From Apoderus coryli (Eukaryota; Arthropoda; Insecta; Coleoptera; Attelabidae), in the NCBI GenBank assembly GCA_911728435.2, contig OU452205.1, forward strand, positions 14,142,260 to 14,206,259: a stretch of 64,000 nucleotides of DNA, read 5' to 3'. Shown one piece after another: positions 13,201 to 22,009 of this stretch. Position 1 is the stretch's first letter, and the number at the start of each line of letters is the position of its first letter. Position numbers and translations under genes: made by a program. The notes under the pieces are model-generated. The model worked only from the letters and a program-made list of their open reading frames with translations. It did not search any database and was not told where the DNA came from.

Positions 13201-16200
13201 TGAATTCGAAATTATTATCTCTCAATATTCAATACTTTTAGAGGTGAACCGTTAACTGAATAAACGAACCGGTACCTAGTGGTTGATCAGTAAGCGGCAA
13301 GGGGGGTAGGAATTTTAATCAGTTTGGTAGAAGTGACCGAGGTCTAAAGACTTATAATATATATAATATAACCTCCTCTATTGTATACGGCGACTCTGTT
13401 ATTCCCTGGGTTAAGAAATACAAGAATCTGGGATTTATTATAACCGATAATTTGAAGTGGGACAAGCAGGTCCAAAGCATCGCAATCAAGGCGAGTAAGG
13501 GAATAAACGTCTTAAGAGCGGTATGTCGAACCTGGTGGGGTGCTGATCCTCAAACACTCGTTAGTATATATCAAGGCCTGGTCCGATCACATATAGATTA
13601 TGGATGTCAAATTATTACCCCAACAACAAAAAATAAACAGAAATTAGACCGCATTCAACACCAAGCACTGAGAACCATTACAGGATGCATGAGGTCCACC
13701 CCTACTAATGCCCTCTTAGCGGAATGTGCGGAGTTTCCGCTCTCCTATAGAGAAAATGGCTGGCCGAGAAATTTATACTAAAAATTTATCAATATAATAA
13801 TCATCCTCTTCACGATACATTGGAGCAACTGTCTGCATATGCAAATCTTCGACAAGGATATTCGCGATCCAGAGAAACTCCCTCGCTTGTATATGCCTTT
13901 AATGAGTTGGCTCCATTATTCCCAAAAATGCACACATTTTGACGTCCTACCTTGTTTCGAATATGACATGGACCATCAATACCAAGACATTCCGATATTG
14001 AATATATACATGTCAAAACAGGATAGAAATCTTCACCCAGAATTTTTGGGTAAAACGTCCCATCTTTCTAAATCTCATACATTTATATTTACTGACGCTT
14101 CCCGGAATCAAGAAGTGAATACAGCTGGTTATGGAATATATATTCCCTCAATGAATATAAAATTTTCTTCAAAACTCCCAGAACATACCCAAATATGTAC
14201 AGGAGAGGTCATAGCTGTGAATAAGGCCATTGGAGTGTGCTTGTCAAAAAACATCAAAAAGGCTATTATTTTCAGTGATTCACAAAGTCCTATAGCCAGA
14301 ATTTCGAAGAATCGTTTTGACTCTAAACTCCAACAGATACCCTTTCTCACAAAACGACTTCTAATAGAAGCAAATCAAAATGAGTTTGATATAAAACTCT
14401 GCTGGATACCGAGTCATTCAGGTATCGAGGGCAATGAGATGGCGGATTCCCTAGCCAACATTGGACGTAGTCTTAGAGTCCCTCCAGCACTAAAACTAGA
14501 TAAATCAGAATTTTTCCCACATCTCAAATCATCTCTACGAGATGAATGGAGACAAGAATGGAAAATTATATCGACGACCAAGGGAACTTGGTATGCGTCA
14601 ATTCAGGAGACATTTCCTGATGAACCCTGGTTTTCGACATTCCCATTCCTGGGCAGAAGGCATATTACGACTATAATTCGAATGCGAACTGGTCATGCTT
14701 TATATCCTGAACACTTGAATAGACTGAAAATATTGGATGATCCGTTATGTCTGTGTGGCCAAGTCGGAACCCTTTCACACATTCTTTTTGAATGTGCGCA
14801 CAACCAACACGATCTCTACACTGAGCTTTCTAAAGCAGGAGTTAGGACTCCTATATCAGTTCAATCTTTTCTCCGAAATCTGAAATTCGAACCTTTCAAA
14901 AGATTAACCAATTATTTGTTTCAAAATAAGGTCTTCCTCTGATAACACTGATATTTCGTTGCAGAGTTCTTCTGAATTTGTTGGTGGTACTGTCTTTTGT
15001 GTTGTGTGTGTTTTTCTTAAACTATCTATAAACTAACATATTTCCTATAAATTAATAAACTTGAACATTATTGAAACTCGCACACGCAATCAGACAATCT
15101 GGTCTGAAGAAGTGACAGGACAACGTTGAGGCAGAGGACTGGAGCTGAGACTCCGCAGCACTTCACTGTGCGTCCGTCAAGAACAGTAAAACAAGGATAA
15201 TGGCTAAATACTTAATGGTGAAGGCCAATATTGAATGAAGAAGAAGGAAGAAGAAGATAACATAACTCTATATATCTGTTAATATAGTGACATATTAATG
15301 AAATTTTACACCGTTCCTTTAAGAATATATCTACAAAACTAATCATATTCTTTAATTGCTCAGTTTCGATCGAGGTTTCGATTTATATAAAAGTTGCTAA
15401 TTCTAAATTAATTGTTACTAAATTTGATGTTATGATGTTATAATTTAAATAAATCAAAAAATATTTTTCCATAAAATGGTAATGGTAAGTTGAACGTTAA
15501 ATTGTCAATAAACGAATTAAAAAAATTGGCTTGTGTTTTCCAGACTTCAATGGAATTTTCGACCAGAATATTAGGTATATGTCTTAGTGTAAAGTTCTAA
15601 ATTAAATTCCTGGGACGTATGCTCCAGAGGTTTTAGGTATGACAGCCTTTACAGACCTCTATGTTTACCCTGAAATACTCCGGAGTAAATTGTTCGGCTC
15701 GAAACCGACTCAGTAGCCCTTAGTTACATTCTTTTGAAACCGACTCTGGCTTGGCTAGATAAACTCCAAGGATGAGCGACACTCGCCTACCCAAAATATG
15801 CTACTTGAGACTGCTAGCTTTAGGTATCAACGATAACGTTGACTCTAGGTACAACTGCATGGATGTGGTCTACCGACATCCCAACTCAACGGGCTTTGAG
15901 CGCCTTTCACCTATACTTAAGGCAAAAGGATCCTCAGAGATTGGACTCCTCTTCTTTCCCTTATTTGTTTAAATCCAGGCTTATTGCGGAAGTTCGAACA
16001 TGTAGTAAAAACTATATAGGACTAAGTTATCGTGGAATTTCGTATATAATAAATATGGACAAATTGTAACAGGTTTGAAATTGTGTCACACTTATTGTTT
16101 GAATGTACTCTTTATACCAACGTAAGTACGAAGTTCATTTATACCTAATATAATATAACCAACGATAATGATCTGCCTTGGCTACTCACAATACAATAGC

Positions 16201-18113
16201 AAAAAACGCGAAATATAATATATGTTGAAAATAGGGTCATTTTTGCTTAATAAGTAATTGTGATTTGTGGAAATGAGACCCAATTAACTATGTCTAGACA
16301 TACTAATGTTGTATTTATTTTAAGTATTTTATGATTGCTATGGTAATTATTGTATTCTATTAAATAACTGATTGTAAACCATACTTTAAGGTTACGTTAT
16401 GACAATTGACAATTAAATATGACATCTGGTGCTATTACAAGTATAAAACTGTACAATTCGAATATGTCATCAAACTTAACCTACCGGGTGAAAAACTATG
16501 TCAAACCTGAACTCACCTACAAACTCTTTTAGCACCCGTCCTACACGTAGATCCCAAATCTTCACAGTGGCATCCTCACCCCCTGACGCGATCCATTGTC
16601 CATCTGGACTGAACTTGATACTGTTGACGGTACCTTTATGGCCATTATACGTATACAAAACACCTTTCTTTCTTGCATCCCACATCTTTATAGAATTATC
16701 CGCACTACCAGATGCCAAATAATCGCCGTACGGATGGAAATCGATACATTTGATAGTGTATTTGTGCCCGTTTAAAGTTCGGACTAGCTTGGCTGCTTCT
16801 AAGTCCCAAACTTTTAATGCACCAGCGCGTGAACCTGCACACACTAGTTCTTCTAATTGGTTGAATTGTACACATTCTATGGGTGTCTGATGACCGCTCA
16901 AACTCATGAAGCAGCTCTGTTTCCCAATAGCCCATAGATTGACTTTTTTGTCATCCCCACCAGTTACCATGACTCGACCGGATTTGTGACCCAAGGCCAA
17001 GCAGTTGACATTGGCGTTGTGCGCCATGAAATCTTCTGTAATGCGAAACACGAAAAAAGCATTGTTTAAGGAAGAAGATACAAAAAATAAATACTTCGGT
17101 AATTTTATTTAGTTTATGACAAACCAAGTTCGTATTTATGCTGCAATGTATACACCTAAAATATTTACAACTATACCTACAAATACGAGTACAAATAAAT
17201 CAACGAAACTCTAGAACATTAGACGCGCGTTTCTTCAATGTTACATCCTCAGGTCATTGGGATAAGAGCTCGGCGTTTAATAATTATCAATAGGTTTTAA
17301 TAATCGTAAGAACTAACACCCTAATCTAACTAAGGAAACTCATTCACTCACTAATACGCTTGAATTTTTGCCCGATAGACTTACTTATATACCTACTTAA
17401 GTAAGTTTATGTTATGGTATCTCACTTCCTTGGATTCCTATAAAGTTGGACGCCTGTGAAATGTTTCAATTTTTTAATTGTAAAAACTTTTATCATGGAA
17501 TAAAGTTAAATATTAATAGGTAAGTTAGCACAACGCGACAGTTTATTAACTACCAGGAAACTATTTTGAAAATCATATTTTTCAAAAACCAATGAATTTC
17601 ACATTACATTTCGCGAAATACCTTGAAAATAGTTCCAAGAGTTCTTTTACAGCAATTGCTTACATTACTCAAACCTAGACTCACACTGTAAATCTACTAC
17701 AACTACCAGATAATCTAACCTCGTAAAACTTGTTTAAATATGAATTGCATAAAACTGTGAAAAGTGAGTAATTAGTTCTATGTTCCATTAAGTAATTTGT
17801 TAACATTTAGTTTTCATTTGGTACTTTAAAAGTTCAGGTGCTTAAATAACAGCGTCCCTAGTTCCTATATTAAGTAGGTAGTAGGTAATTTGGATTCCTA
17901 TTTAGCTGAGGCTATAGTGCATGAATACGATAAGGATCAAAATACAAAGATAAATGCATATAAAATAAATAAATCATATTTGTAATACCAATAGCTATAC
18001 TAATTAATATCACATTACTGAGAACTTTGGAAACTAATAGTTCAAAACTACGTTTAGTTTTAGTAATACCACTTACGTAGTTTCCATGATCTCTTGTGTA
18101 AAGATGCCATCAT
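3914..18113 (-). CDS. KATNB1: Katanin p80 WD40-containing subunit B1 (5' part, four exons)
   Basis: Katanin p80 targets and regulates the p60 AAA ATPase that severs microtubules at centrosomes, spindles and cilia. Coding joins 18113-18077, 17035-16517, 10752-10460 and 4214-3914; every junction is GT-AG and phases agree (12 codons plus 1 nt; 2+516+1; 2+291+0; 300+1). The result is about 383 residues covering the N-terminal beta-propeller. It starts [13 protein letters not shown], resembling the family's WKLQ start. Blade ends VNLWAI, LKVWDL, IKMWDA, VKIWDL, VHFFDL and the katanin signature [10 protein letters not shown]...[12 protein letters not shown] are visible. The con80 domain that binds p60 lies beyond the left edge or in exons I could not find. 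Introns of about 1.0, 5.8 and 6.2 kb are full of transposons. MPDU1 is divergent from it. Confidence 0.93.
4621..4654. repeat. GC-rich hairpin in KATNB1 intron 3
   Basis: TAGCAAGGG (4629-4637) and CCCTTGCTA (4641-4649) are perfect inverted 9-mers with a 3-nt loop, extended by GGAG/CTCC with mismatches. It stands out in an AT-rich intron (below exon 4 in coordinate order it is upstream). No function can be assigned. Confidence 0.6.
4936..5170 (+). mobile_element. tRNA-like SINE, copy 1
   Basis: This is homologous, in opposite orientation, to 12634-12906. It shares the head GCGGGAGATGCCCACATGTT, an A-box-like GGCCAAGTCAATAGACTGC (5030-5048, like the tRNA-Ser/Leu A box GGCCGAGTGG) and a B-box-like GGTTCCGATTCC (5111-5122). 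A poly(A) tail and target duplication are not evident, so this copy is older or truncated. An apparent 60-codon reading frame over it is not a gene. Confidence 0.65.
5171..6500. other. AT-rich intron sequence, nothing recognised
   Basis: Part of KATNB1 intron 3. I see short A/T runs but no exon, RNA gene or clear transposon end. Confidence 0.5.
6503..6780 (+). pseudogene. Mariner transposase N-terminal fragment
   Basis: Mariner transposases bind the terminal repeats through an N-terminal pair of helix-turn-helix domains. Here the frame from ATG 6503 reads [12 protein letters not shown], then [18 protein letters not shown], a stop (TAA 6629-6631), then [15 protein letters not shown] and a divergent [12 protein letters not shown] short deletion is likely before KNTVE. 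These motifs match the N-terminus of insect mariners. The DD(D/E) catalytic region is not recognisable downstream. Confidence 0.75.
6781..7199. other. Intron sequence between transposon scraps
   Basis: Possibly a decayed continuation of the mariner copy, followed by a slightly more GC-rich stretch (6970-7200) that I do not recognise. Confidence 0.35.
7200..8281 (-). pseudogene. CR1/jockey-like reverse transcriptase fragment, frameshifted
   Basis: Read on the minus strand from 8281 down, three frames carry consecutive reverse transcriptase pieces. They are [18 protein letters not shown] and [14 protein letters not shown] (8275-8110), [18 protein letters not shown] (8074-7980), and [20 protein letters not shown] with a C-terminal [16 protein letters not shown] (7620-7250). 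The YADD region is disrupted. The 5' side ends exactly at a TA repeat, which is the tail of the neighbouring element. It lies in KATNB1 intron 3 in the sense orientation and is not functional. Confidence 0.75.
8282..8315. repeat. (TA)n microsatellite, tail of retroelement
   Basis: A TA-rich tract follows an AATAAAG signal (minus strand, near 8316). It looks like the simple-repeat 3' tail of the adjacent retrotransposon. Confidence 0.7.
8316..10335 (-). pseudogene. CR1/jockey-like retrotransposon ORF2, frameshifted
   Basis: Minus-strand pieces in order: [20 protein letters not shown] and [12 protein letters not shown] (10321-9842), [20 protein letters not shown] (9692-9620), [15 protein letters not shown] (9590-9530), [20 protein letters not shown] and the active site YADDTT (9470-9340), [20 protein letters not shown] (9160-9090), then a C-terminal domain running in shifted frames to a stop at 8532-8530. 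At least three frameshifts break it, and the catalytic aspartate region reads ALSNAFD rather than DFSKAFD. The 3' end is AATAAAG plus TA repeats at 8282-8315. It probably inserted into the fragment at 7200-8281. Confidence 0.82.
10460..10752 (-). CDS. KATNB1: KATNB1 exon 3 (WD repeats 5-6)
   Basis: The acceptor is TTTTTGCAG|AT and the donor CCAATTG|GTAAGT. The exon begins (D)[20 protein letters not shown] and includes VHFFDLENF and the diagnostic [11 protein letters not shown]...[11 protein letters not shown]. It ends on a codon boundary after NQL, and exon 4 continues with VGASFH. The reading frame runs on into the intron to 10412, which is not coding. Confidence 0.93.
11005..11034 (-). ncRNA. 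Hammerhead-like motif 1
   Basis: On the minus strand CTGATGA (11034-11028) is followed by one extra T, a stem GGGACT/AGTCTC with loop GGTCT, and GAAAC (11009-11005). This resembles the core of a hammerhead ribozyme, but the extra base next to stem II is non-canonical and stems I and III are not clear. It sits just outside a long-TIR element. Confidence 0.3.
11059..12187. mobile_element. Long-TIR (foldback) element, CAGGGTGTCC ends
   Basis: The two ends are inverted copies: CAGGGTGTCCGGAAATGACG at 11059 and its complement ending at 12187, flanked by TA. The arms of about 400 bp stay similar inward (for example GGGCGCTAGAGGGCATTAAA against its complement near 12075). They surround a unique centre near 11480-11790. 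A 60-codon frame in the centre has no recognisable domain. TA target duplication and these ends suggest a non-autonomous Tc1/mariner-type element. It lies in KATNB1 intron 2. Confidence 0.8.
12634..12906 (-). mobile_element. tRNA-like SINE, copy 2, with target-site duplication
   Basis: The 10-bp direct repeat AAGAATATGG flanks it (12624-12633 and 12907-12916). Read on the minus strand it starts GGGGCGGGAGATGCCC, has an A-box-like GGCCGAGTCGGTAGACTTGC (12805-12786) and a B-box-like GGTTCGGATTCC (12723-12712), and ends in a run of seven As. It interrupts the left arm of the foldback element, whose arm sequence resumes at 12917. About 100 bp of unrelated GC-rich head precedes the A box. The tRNA parent could be Ser or Leu. 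Confidence 0.85.
13365..15258 (+). pseudogene. I-clade-like retrotransposon 3' end with RNase H
   Basis: The fragment starts inside the reverse transcriptase thumb ([31 protein letters not shown]), breaks frame near 13780, and continues as an open frame 13839-14942. That frame holds RNase H with its acidic residues: D in FTDAS (frame residue 86), E in TGEVIAV (123), D in FSDSQS (147), and [14 protein letters not shown] (H193, D203). A cysteine/histidine motif CLCGQ...SHILFEC follows. The TGA is at 14940-14942. The 3' UTR ends in a GAAGAAGAAGG-type tail near 15258. It is 5'-truncated and dead. RNase H could be intact as a fold. Confidence 0.88.
15735..16110 (+). pseudogene. Decayed retroelement C-terminal remnant
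   Basis: Broken frames read [32 protein letters not shown] and a final [15 protein letters not shown] piece near 16080-16115. The last resembles the Cys/His motif that follows RNase H in I-clade elements. The match is weak and no catalytic motif is present. Confidence 0.35.
16517..17035 (-). CDS. KATNB1: KATNB1 exon 2 (WD repeats 1-4)
   Basis: The acceptor is TTACAG|AAGATT and the donor GTAG|GTGAGT. It encodes about 173 residues with GH...WD pairs: LSGHQ, LNGHK and YNGHK, then LKVWDL, IKMWDA and VKIWDL. The sequence [19 protein letters not shown] closely follows the first katanin p80 blade. It ends with one base, G, which joins AT of exon 3 to give D. Confidence 0.93.
17036..18076. other. 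KATNB1 intron 1
   Basis: AT-rich. Near 17229-17252 the minus strand has CTGAGGA ... GAAACGCGCGTC, a hammerhead-like arrangement without a convincing stem II. Otherwise nothing is recognised. Confidence 0.6.
18077..18113 (-). CDS. KATNB1: KATNB1 exon 1 (coding start)
   Basis: Two adjacent ATGs are in frame (18113 and 18110), with an in-frame TAA a few codons upstream. The exon reads [12 protein letters not shown] plus one base and ends CTAC|GTAAGT, a consensus donor. The split codon C|AA gives Q, so WKLQ joins DFMAHN in exon 2, as in animal katanin p80. It is only 37 coding bases, so it was found by looking for the expected WKL end, not by length. Confidence 0.82.
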
Positions 18114-18764
18114 AAATTCGCTTTAGACACAAATCAAAAACAAAACTGATTTTAAATAACTGCTGAAGTATTCTATTGTTCTATTATCAACAGTTTCAGT
18201 TTAAAGAACACTCTCATTATAAGTATTTAAGTCCCTTGTACAGTAGAATGTTCATCTGTTAAGATAAATATAGCACGACACTAAAATAAACACTACAGCA
18301 GAGTAATTAGATTCTTAGAATTTTTTATGTAACGTTTTTTTACTCTATTATTTTTTGATAATAAAACATTTAAGACGTTTCCTTGACATGTTTGTCTTGG
18401 CTATTTATGGTGTTTTCTATCAATGATGTATTCACTTTTTGCTGTGCACTTATACGGTCAACCTTTGTTCGCGGTTATAATAATCATACTACTTAAATTA
18501 ACAACTGTTAAAATGTTAATGTATTGTATTCGTTTTCATTAAATATCCTTTTGAAGGACGCTTGTAAATTATAACATATGACAAGACAATATGGTAACAA
18601 CAGACATTTTTACCAGTGTTCTAATTAGGTTCGTTCCAACACCTTAGAAAACCGTTCTGTACTTGCGCAATTTGAAGATTGATTGGCGTTCGCTATAGCA
18701 GAATTTAATACTATATAATACAGTTATTTATTTGAACGGTGTTCTTATTATACAAATTATAAAA
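18114..18764. other. Intergenic, upstream of KATNB1
   Basis: This should hold the KATNB1 5' UTR and promoter. I see no TATA element I would defend. A stretch near 18625 (AGGTTCGTTCCAAC) resembles the terminus of the small element at 59820. Confidence 0.4.
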
Positions 18765-19125
18765 TAAATTTGTGTCCGTAAATACAAATGAAAAATATTT
18801 TATGCCGCGAAAATATGACAAAATGACTGGTTTTACCTACACAAGAGATTTTGTTTAATATAGCAGGGCCTCAGTCTAATTCAGTAGAACCAGACCGAGG
18901 CATGGGTCGACAGTCGACAGATACTAACGAATTCGTTTCGCTCTTATTATGAGCTCGTCAGAGTATACCATAGTCTTTGCTCATCTAAAATATCGGCCTG
19001 CATTTAATCACAATGAGATATACAACAGTAGATATATGTAAACTTGTTAGTACCATCTCCCTTGTGTAGGTAAAACCATTCATTTTGTCCACTATGCCAC
19101 GAAATTATTTTTCAATGATACTCAC
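18765..19125. mobile_element. Foldback family with AATTTGTGTCCGTAAATA ends, copy 1
   Basis: The left end AATTTGTGTCCGTAAATACA leads into AAAATGACTGGTTTTACCTA. The right part carries the complement (TAGGTAAAACCATTCATTTT, CCACGAAATTATTTTTCA). The shared internal block AGCAGGGCCTCAGTCTAATT and the CGAATTCGTTTCGCTCTTAT segment recur at 36953-38495 and 47011-47325. Confidence 0.72.
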
Positions 19126-21237
19126 TGAGTGAGAAACATGTTCTTATAACAATCATCATCCAATAAACGAGTATTCTGTTTCAACATGCCTGTCATAAAC
19201 AATTTCGATCCACACTTCTTGTCTAAGCTCGTTCTCCTCATCACCATATCTCTGTTGATCTGCGCTGGCTATTATGAGAATACTACTCGATTATGACGAT
19301 CTCTCGAAATATCTCGATTATAAGTGGATTCAACTACTAGTAATTAGTAGTTAAACTTATACATATATACATATTCTTTTACTACTACACAAATTTTCCT
19401 TTCTGATGGCAAATATTAATCTTTGCTGATGGTAAGGGATGAAGCAATTGTTTGCATTACATTTTTATCTACTAATCTTTTTAATTATATACGGTACTAA
19501 AATAATATTTCCGTGTAGTTTTCAAATAATTATATAGTCCCATTTATATAATATATAATCAATTCCCATAATTTATATTCTATTTATTTATTACTACTAC
19601 TATCATTGGCTTCAAAAGACAATGCTGTTACTAATTTTTATTATGAAAGCTATAATTCGACTATTAATTTCATAATCGATTTTTGAAATTAGTAATTGAA
19701 TATAGCAGTTATAGGAATTACTGGTAATCGTCCAACTTTACTGTTGATACCATGTGGCAAAAGTTGAAAATAGAATAGGGAGTTTTTGAAACGCTCATTT
19801 ATTTTCACGTAATTAACGTTTACTTTATTACTGAGGACGCGCCGAAGAAAAAACGTGATTAACTCAATAACAATAGAGTTTTTGACAGAGATATGAAGTC
19901 ATATCTCAGGTTTTTCAGGATCGTTTTATGAATAATTATTGTCAGTCAGCAGTCAGCTGTTCAACAACATAACCTTATTTTGCTGGGGTAGGTTCTCTGT
20001 CTAGTGGCTAGTGCTTTTATATTATCATTAGGGAGATATGGGAACGACATGTTTAGTGCCTGTCAGTAATTGTGACAAACCTTAACTAAAATAATGCCAG
20101 GCACTATTTTCCAATTATTTTATTGATATGGGTAAGGTCTTTTAAGGCCGCGTCCTATATATCCTATATTTAACCTAAAAATCTGGAATCTAGCATTGTA
20201 TACGAAAGAATAAATCAGCTAAAATAATATATGTAGATATAACATATACACATATACATCATCGCTATATTATGTAAATCTGTTTCTTTTATTTTTCTCC
20301 ATGTCGAGTTTCATGTTTCATATTATGCCTAGAACTCTACTGCACAAAACAGATAAATAAAAATACCATTCTAAATTAAACAAATTCTAACATTTAACCA
20401 AGAGAAGAAAACGAAGATGCCTAGATTTAAATAAAGATGGAATAAAATAAGAACCCAATACTGCCAGGCACAATACGTCCACAAATAATGGCAGGCACAA
20501 TCCTTATTAGTGGCGCGCCTTACTAAAAGCGAAAAGCGCATGCTCTGATGTCAAAATAACGCCGGCGTTATTAGTGACTGGGCTTGACAATCGTTCCCAT
20601 ATCTCTCTATTGTCTTTTTAAAGACAATCATATTATTATAACTTTTCCAAAGTAAGCCCATTAAGTAGTTTTTAAGACTCCCCTGTAGTAGAACATCAAA
20701 ATGGCCGCCCTGTATATTCCACCTTTTACTTTCCCGCATATGGAATATTATAAATCTCCATATAAATGTTTTTTTATCAGTAAGTAACGTTATGTGATCA
20801 GTTATTAACGTTATGTTATTAGTTAATAACGTGAAACGTTATTGCCAGGCATGTGCGCATGCTCATATTAAATTGAACATTAGTTACGTGACAAATAAGA
20901 TTTTCAGAGTAGAAGAGATACAAACTATTTAAAATAATTTCTATACCATACAAGAATGAATACATTTGGCCTTTATCAGCTTTAAAATTAGAAAGTATTG
21001 GTTATTAACCACGTGATCATTCAAGTCAGGAACCAAAATAATAACCACAGGTTTAGAGAGATCCTGTTGTTAAACCATATAACACGGTTTAAAATAAAAT
21101 TACAACAATAATAGTAGATTATTTTATAATTTTGCTAGTATTTCCAATGTTCTGTCGAGTTTAAACGACAACCTACAGTGTAGATAAATAAATATAGATA
21201 CTTAGATATTTAAGTTACAAGTTTTTCATTCAGAGTG
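19126..21237. other. Intergenic sequence between KATNB1 and MPDU1
   Basis: No gene is recognised. The octamer GCCAGGCA occurs repeatedly between 20090 and 20860, and several TAACGTTA-like motifs cluster at 20785-20845. A 62-codon minus-strand frame at 20551-20739 has no domain. Confidence 0.45.
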
Positions 21238-21471
21238 TCAGCTGATTCCTACTACAATCAGAAATGCGCGGTTAGTGTCGGTTTGGAAACTGTCGATAAC
21301 ACAGATCTAGAAACTTCTAGATCTGTGGTCGATAACTTGTCGGAGATTGTGTGTGAGAACGAACCCTATATTGATTGTGACTTTATGCCAATTCTCAAAT
21401 ATTTTCATACAACCTCACTTTATCACGTTCCTTTTACAAATGTCAATCTAACGCAGTGTTGCCAACTATAA
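21238..21471 (+). other. Open frame of unknown nature with a hairpin
   Basis: A 77-codon frame is open upstream of MPDU1, with mixed composition (DNTDLETSRSVVDNLSEIV, CENEPYIDCDFMPILKYF) that looks more protein-like than its surroundings. It has no known domain and could be an exon or a transposon scrap. It contains a 13-bp inverted repeat CACAGATCTAGAA / TTCTAGATCTGTG (21300-21312 and 21315-21327) with a 2-nt centre. Confidence 0.3.
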
Positions 21472-21909
21472 AAAGTAGTCAATTTTTGGAAACCGATCTA
21501 TGGAAGCGAGATATTACCTACTGAATTAACGCAGAACTGCCTCACATGTTTCAGTCGTTCAAGAATTTAGATAATTGCTGCATGAATCGAGGAACATTGA
21601 GTTGACCTTATATAAGTGAGTATGAAGAATACTCTCACATCGATTCAAGTTCAAGTTCAAACGAATGTGATTGTGACATACGTGAGAAATTCGTACCTAA
21701 ATAGTAAATAAATATTAAAACATATTTTTTATTCTTGATTTTTCTGATTAATTTTTATTATGTCGCTTTTGAATGCAACAGTTTAAAACTACTTGCGATA
21801 TATCTCCTTAGATTAAATCAAGTATAAGTACAATTTAAGTACCTACATGTCAATCATATAAATATAAAATTGTAAACGTGTACCCAAAATAATTGATCAA
21901 CATATTAAA

Positions 21910-22009
21910 ATGAATTCAACAGCTTTTGAATCCTTTCGAAAAGCTGCAAGCCTGGTTTTTACACCGCAATGCTTTGATAATTACTTTCTAGAGTTTAACT
22001 ATTTAGATG
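21910..22009 (+). CDS. MPDU1: MPDU1 exon 1
   Basis: It begins at ATG 21910 and reads MNSTAFESFRKAASLVFTPQ and on to LEFNYLD plus one base. The donor is GATG|GTAAGT. The cytosolic/luminal N-terminus is variable in the family, but CFDNYF and the join to VQCFKATLSK fit MPDU1. No earlier in-frame ATG is seen close by. Confidence 0.88.

Larger units (their letters stand above)
12193..15572. mobile_element. Composite foldback element holding a SINE and a retroelement
   Basis: The left arm starts AATATTCTGGTCGAAAATTC (12193) and the right arm ends with the complement at 15572. Matching stretches include TTCAACTTACC...AAATATTTTTTGATTTATTT and TTTAGTAACAATTAATTTAG. The left arm has about 240 bp (12316-12558) absent from the right arm. 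It is also split by the SINE at 12634-12906. The interior carries an I-clade retroelement fragment. The left end is only 5 bp from the end of the 11059-12187 element. Confidence 0.75.

Noticed and set aside
20551..20739. 62-codon minus-strand frame between the host genes
   Set aside because: No domain or splice context; length expected by chance.
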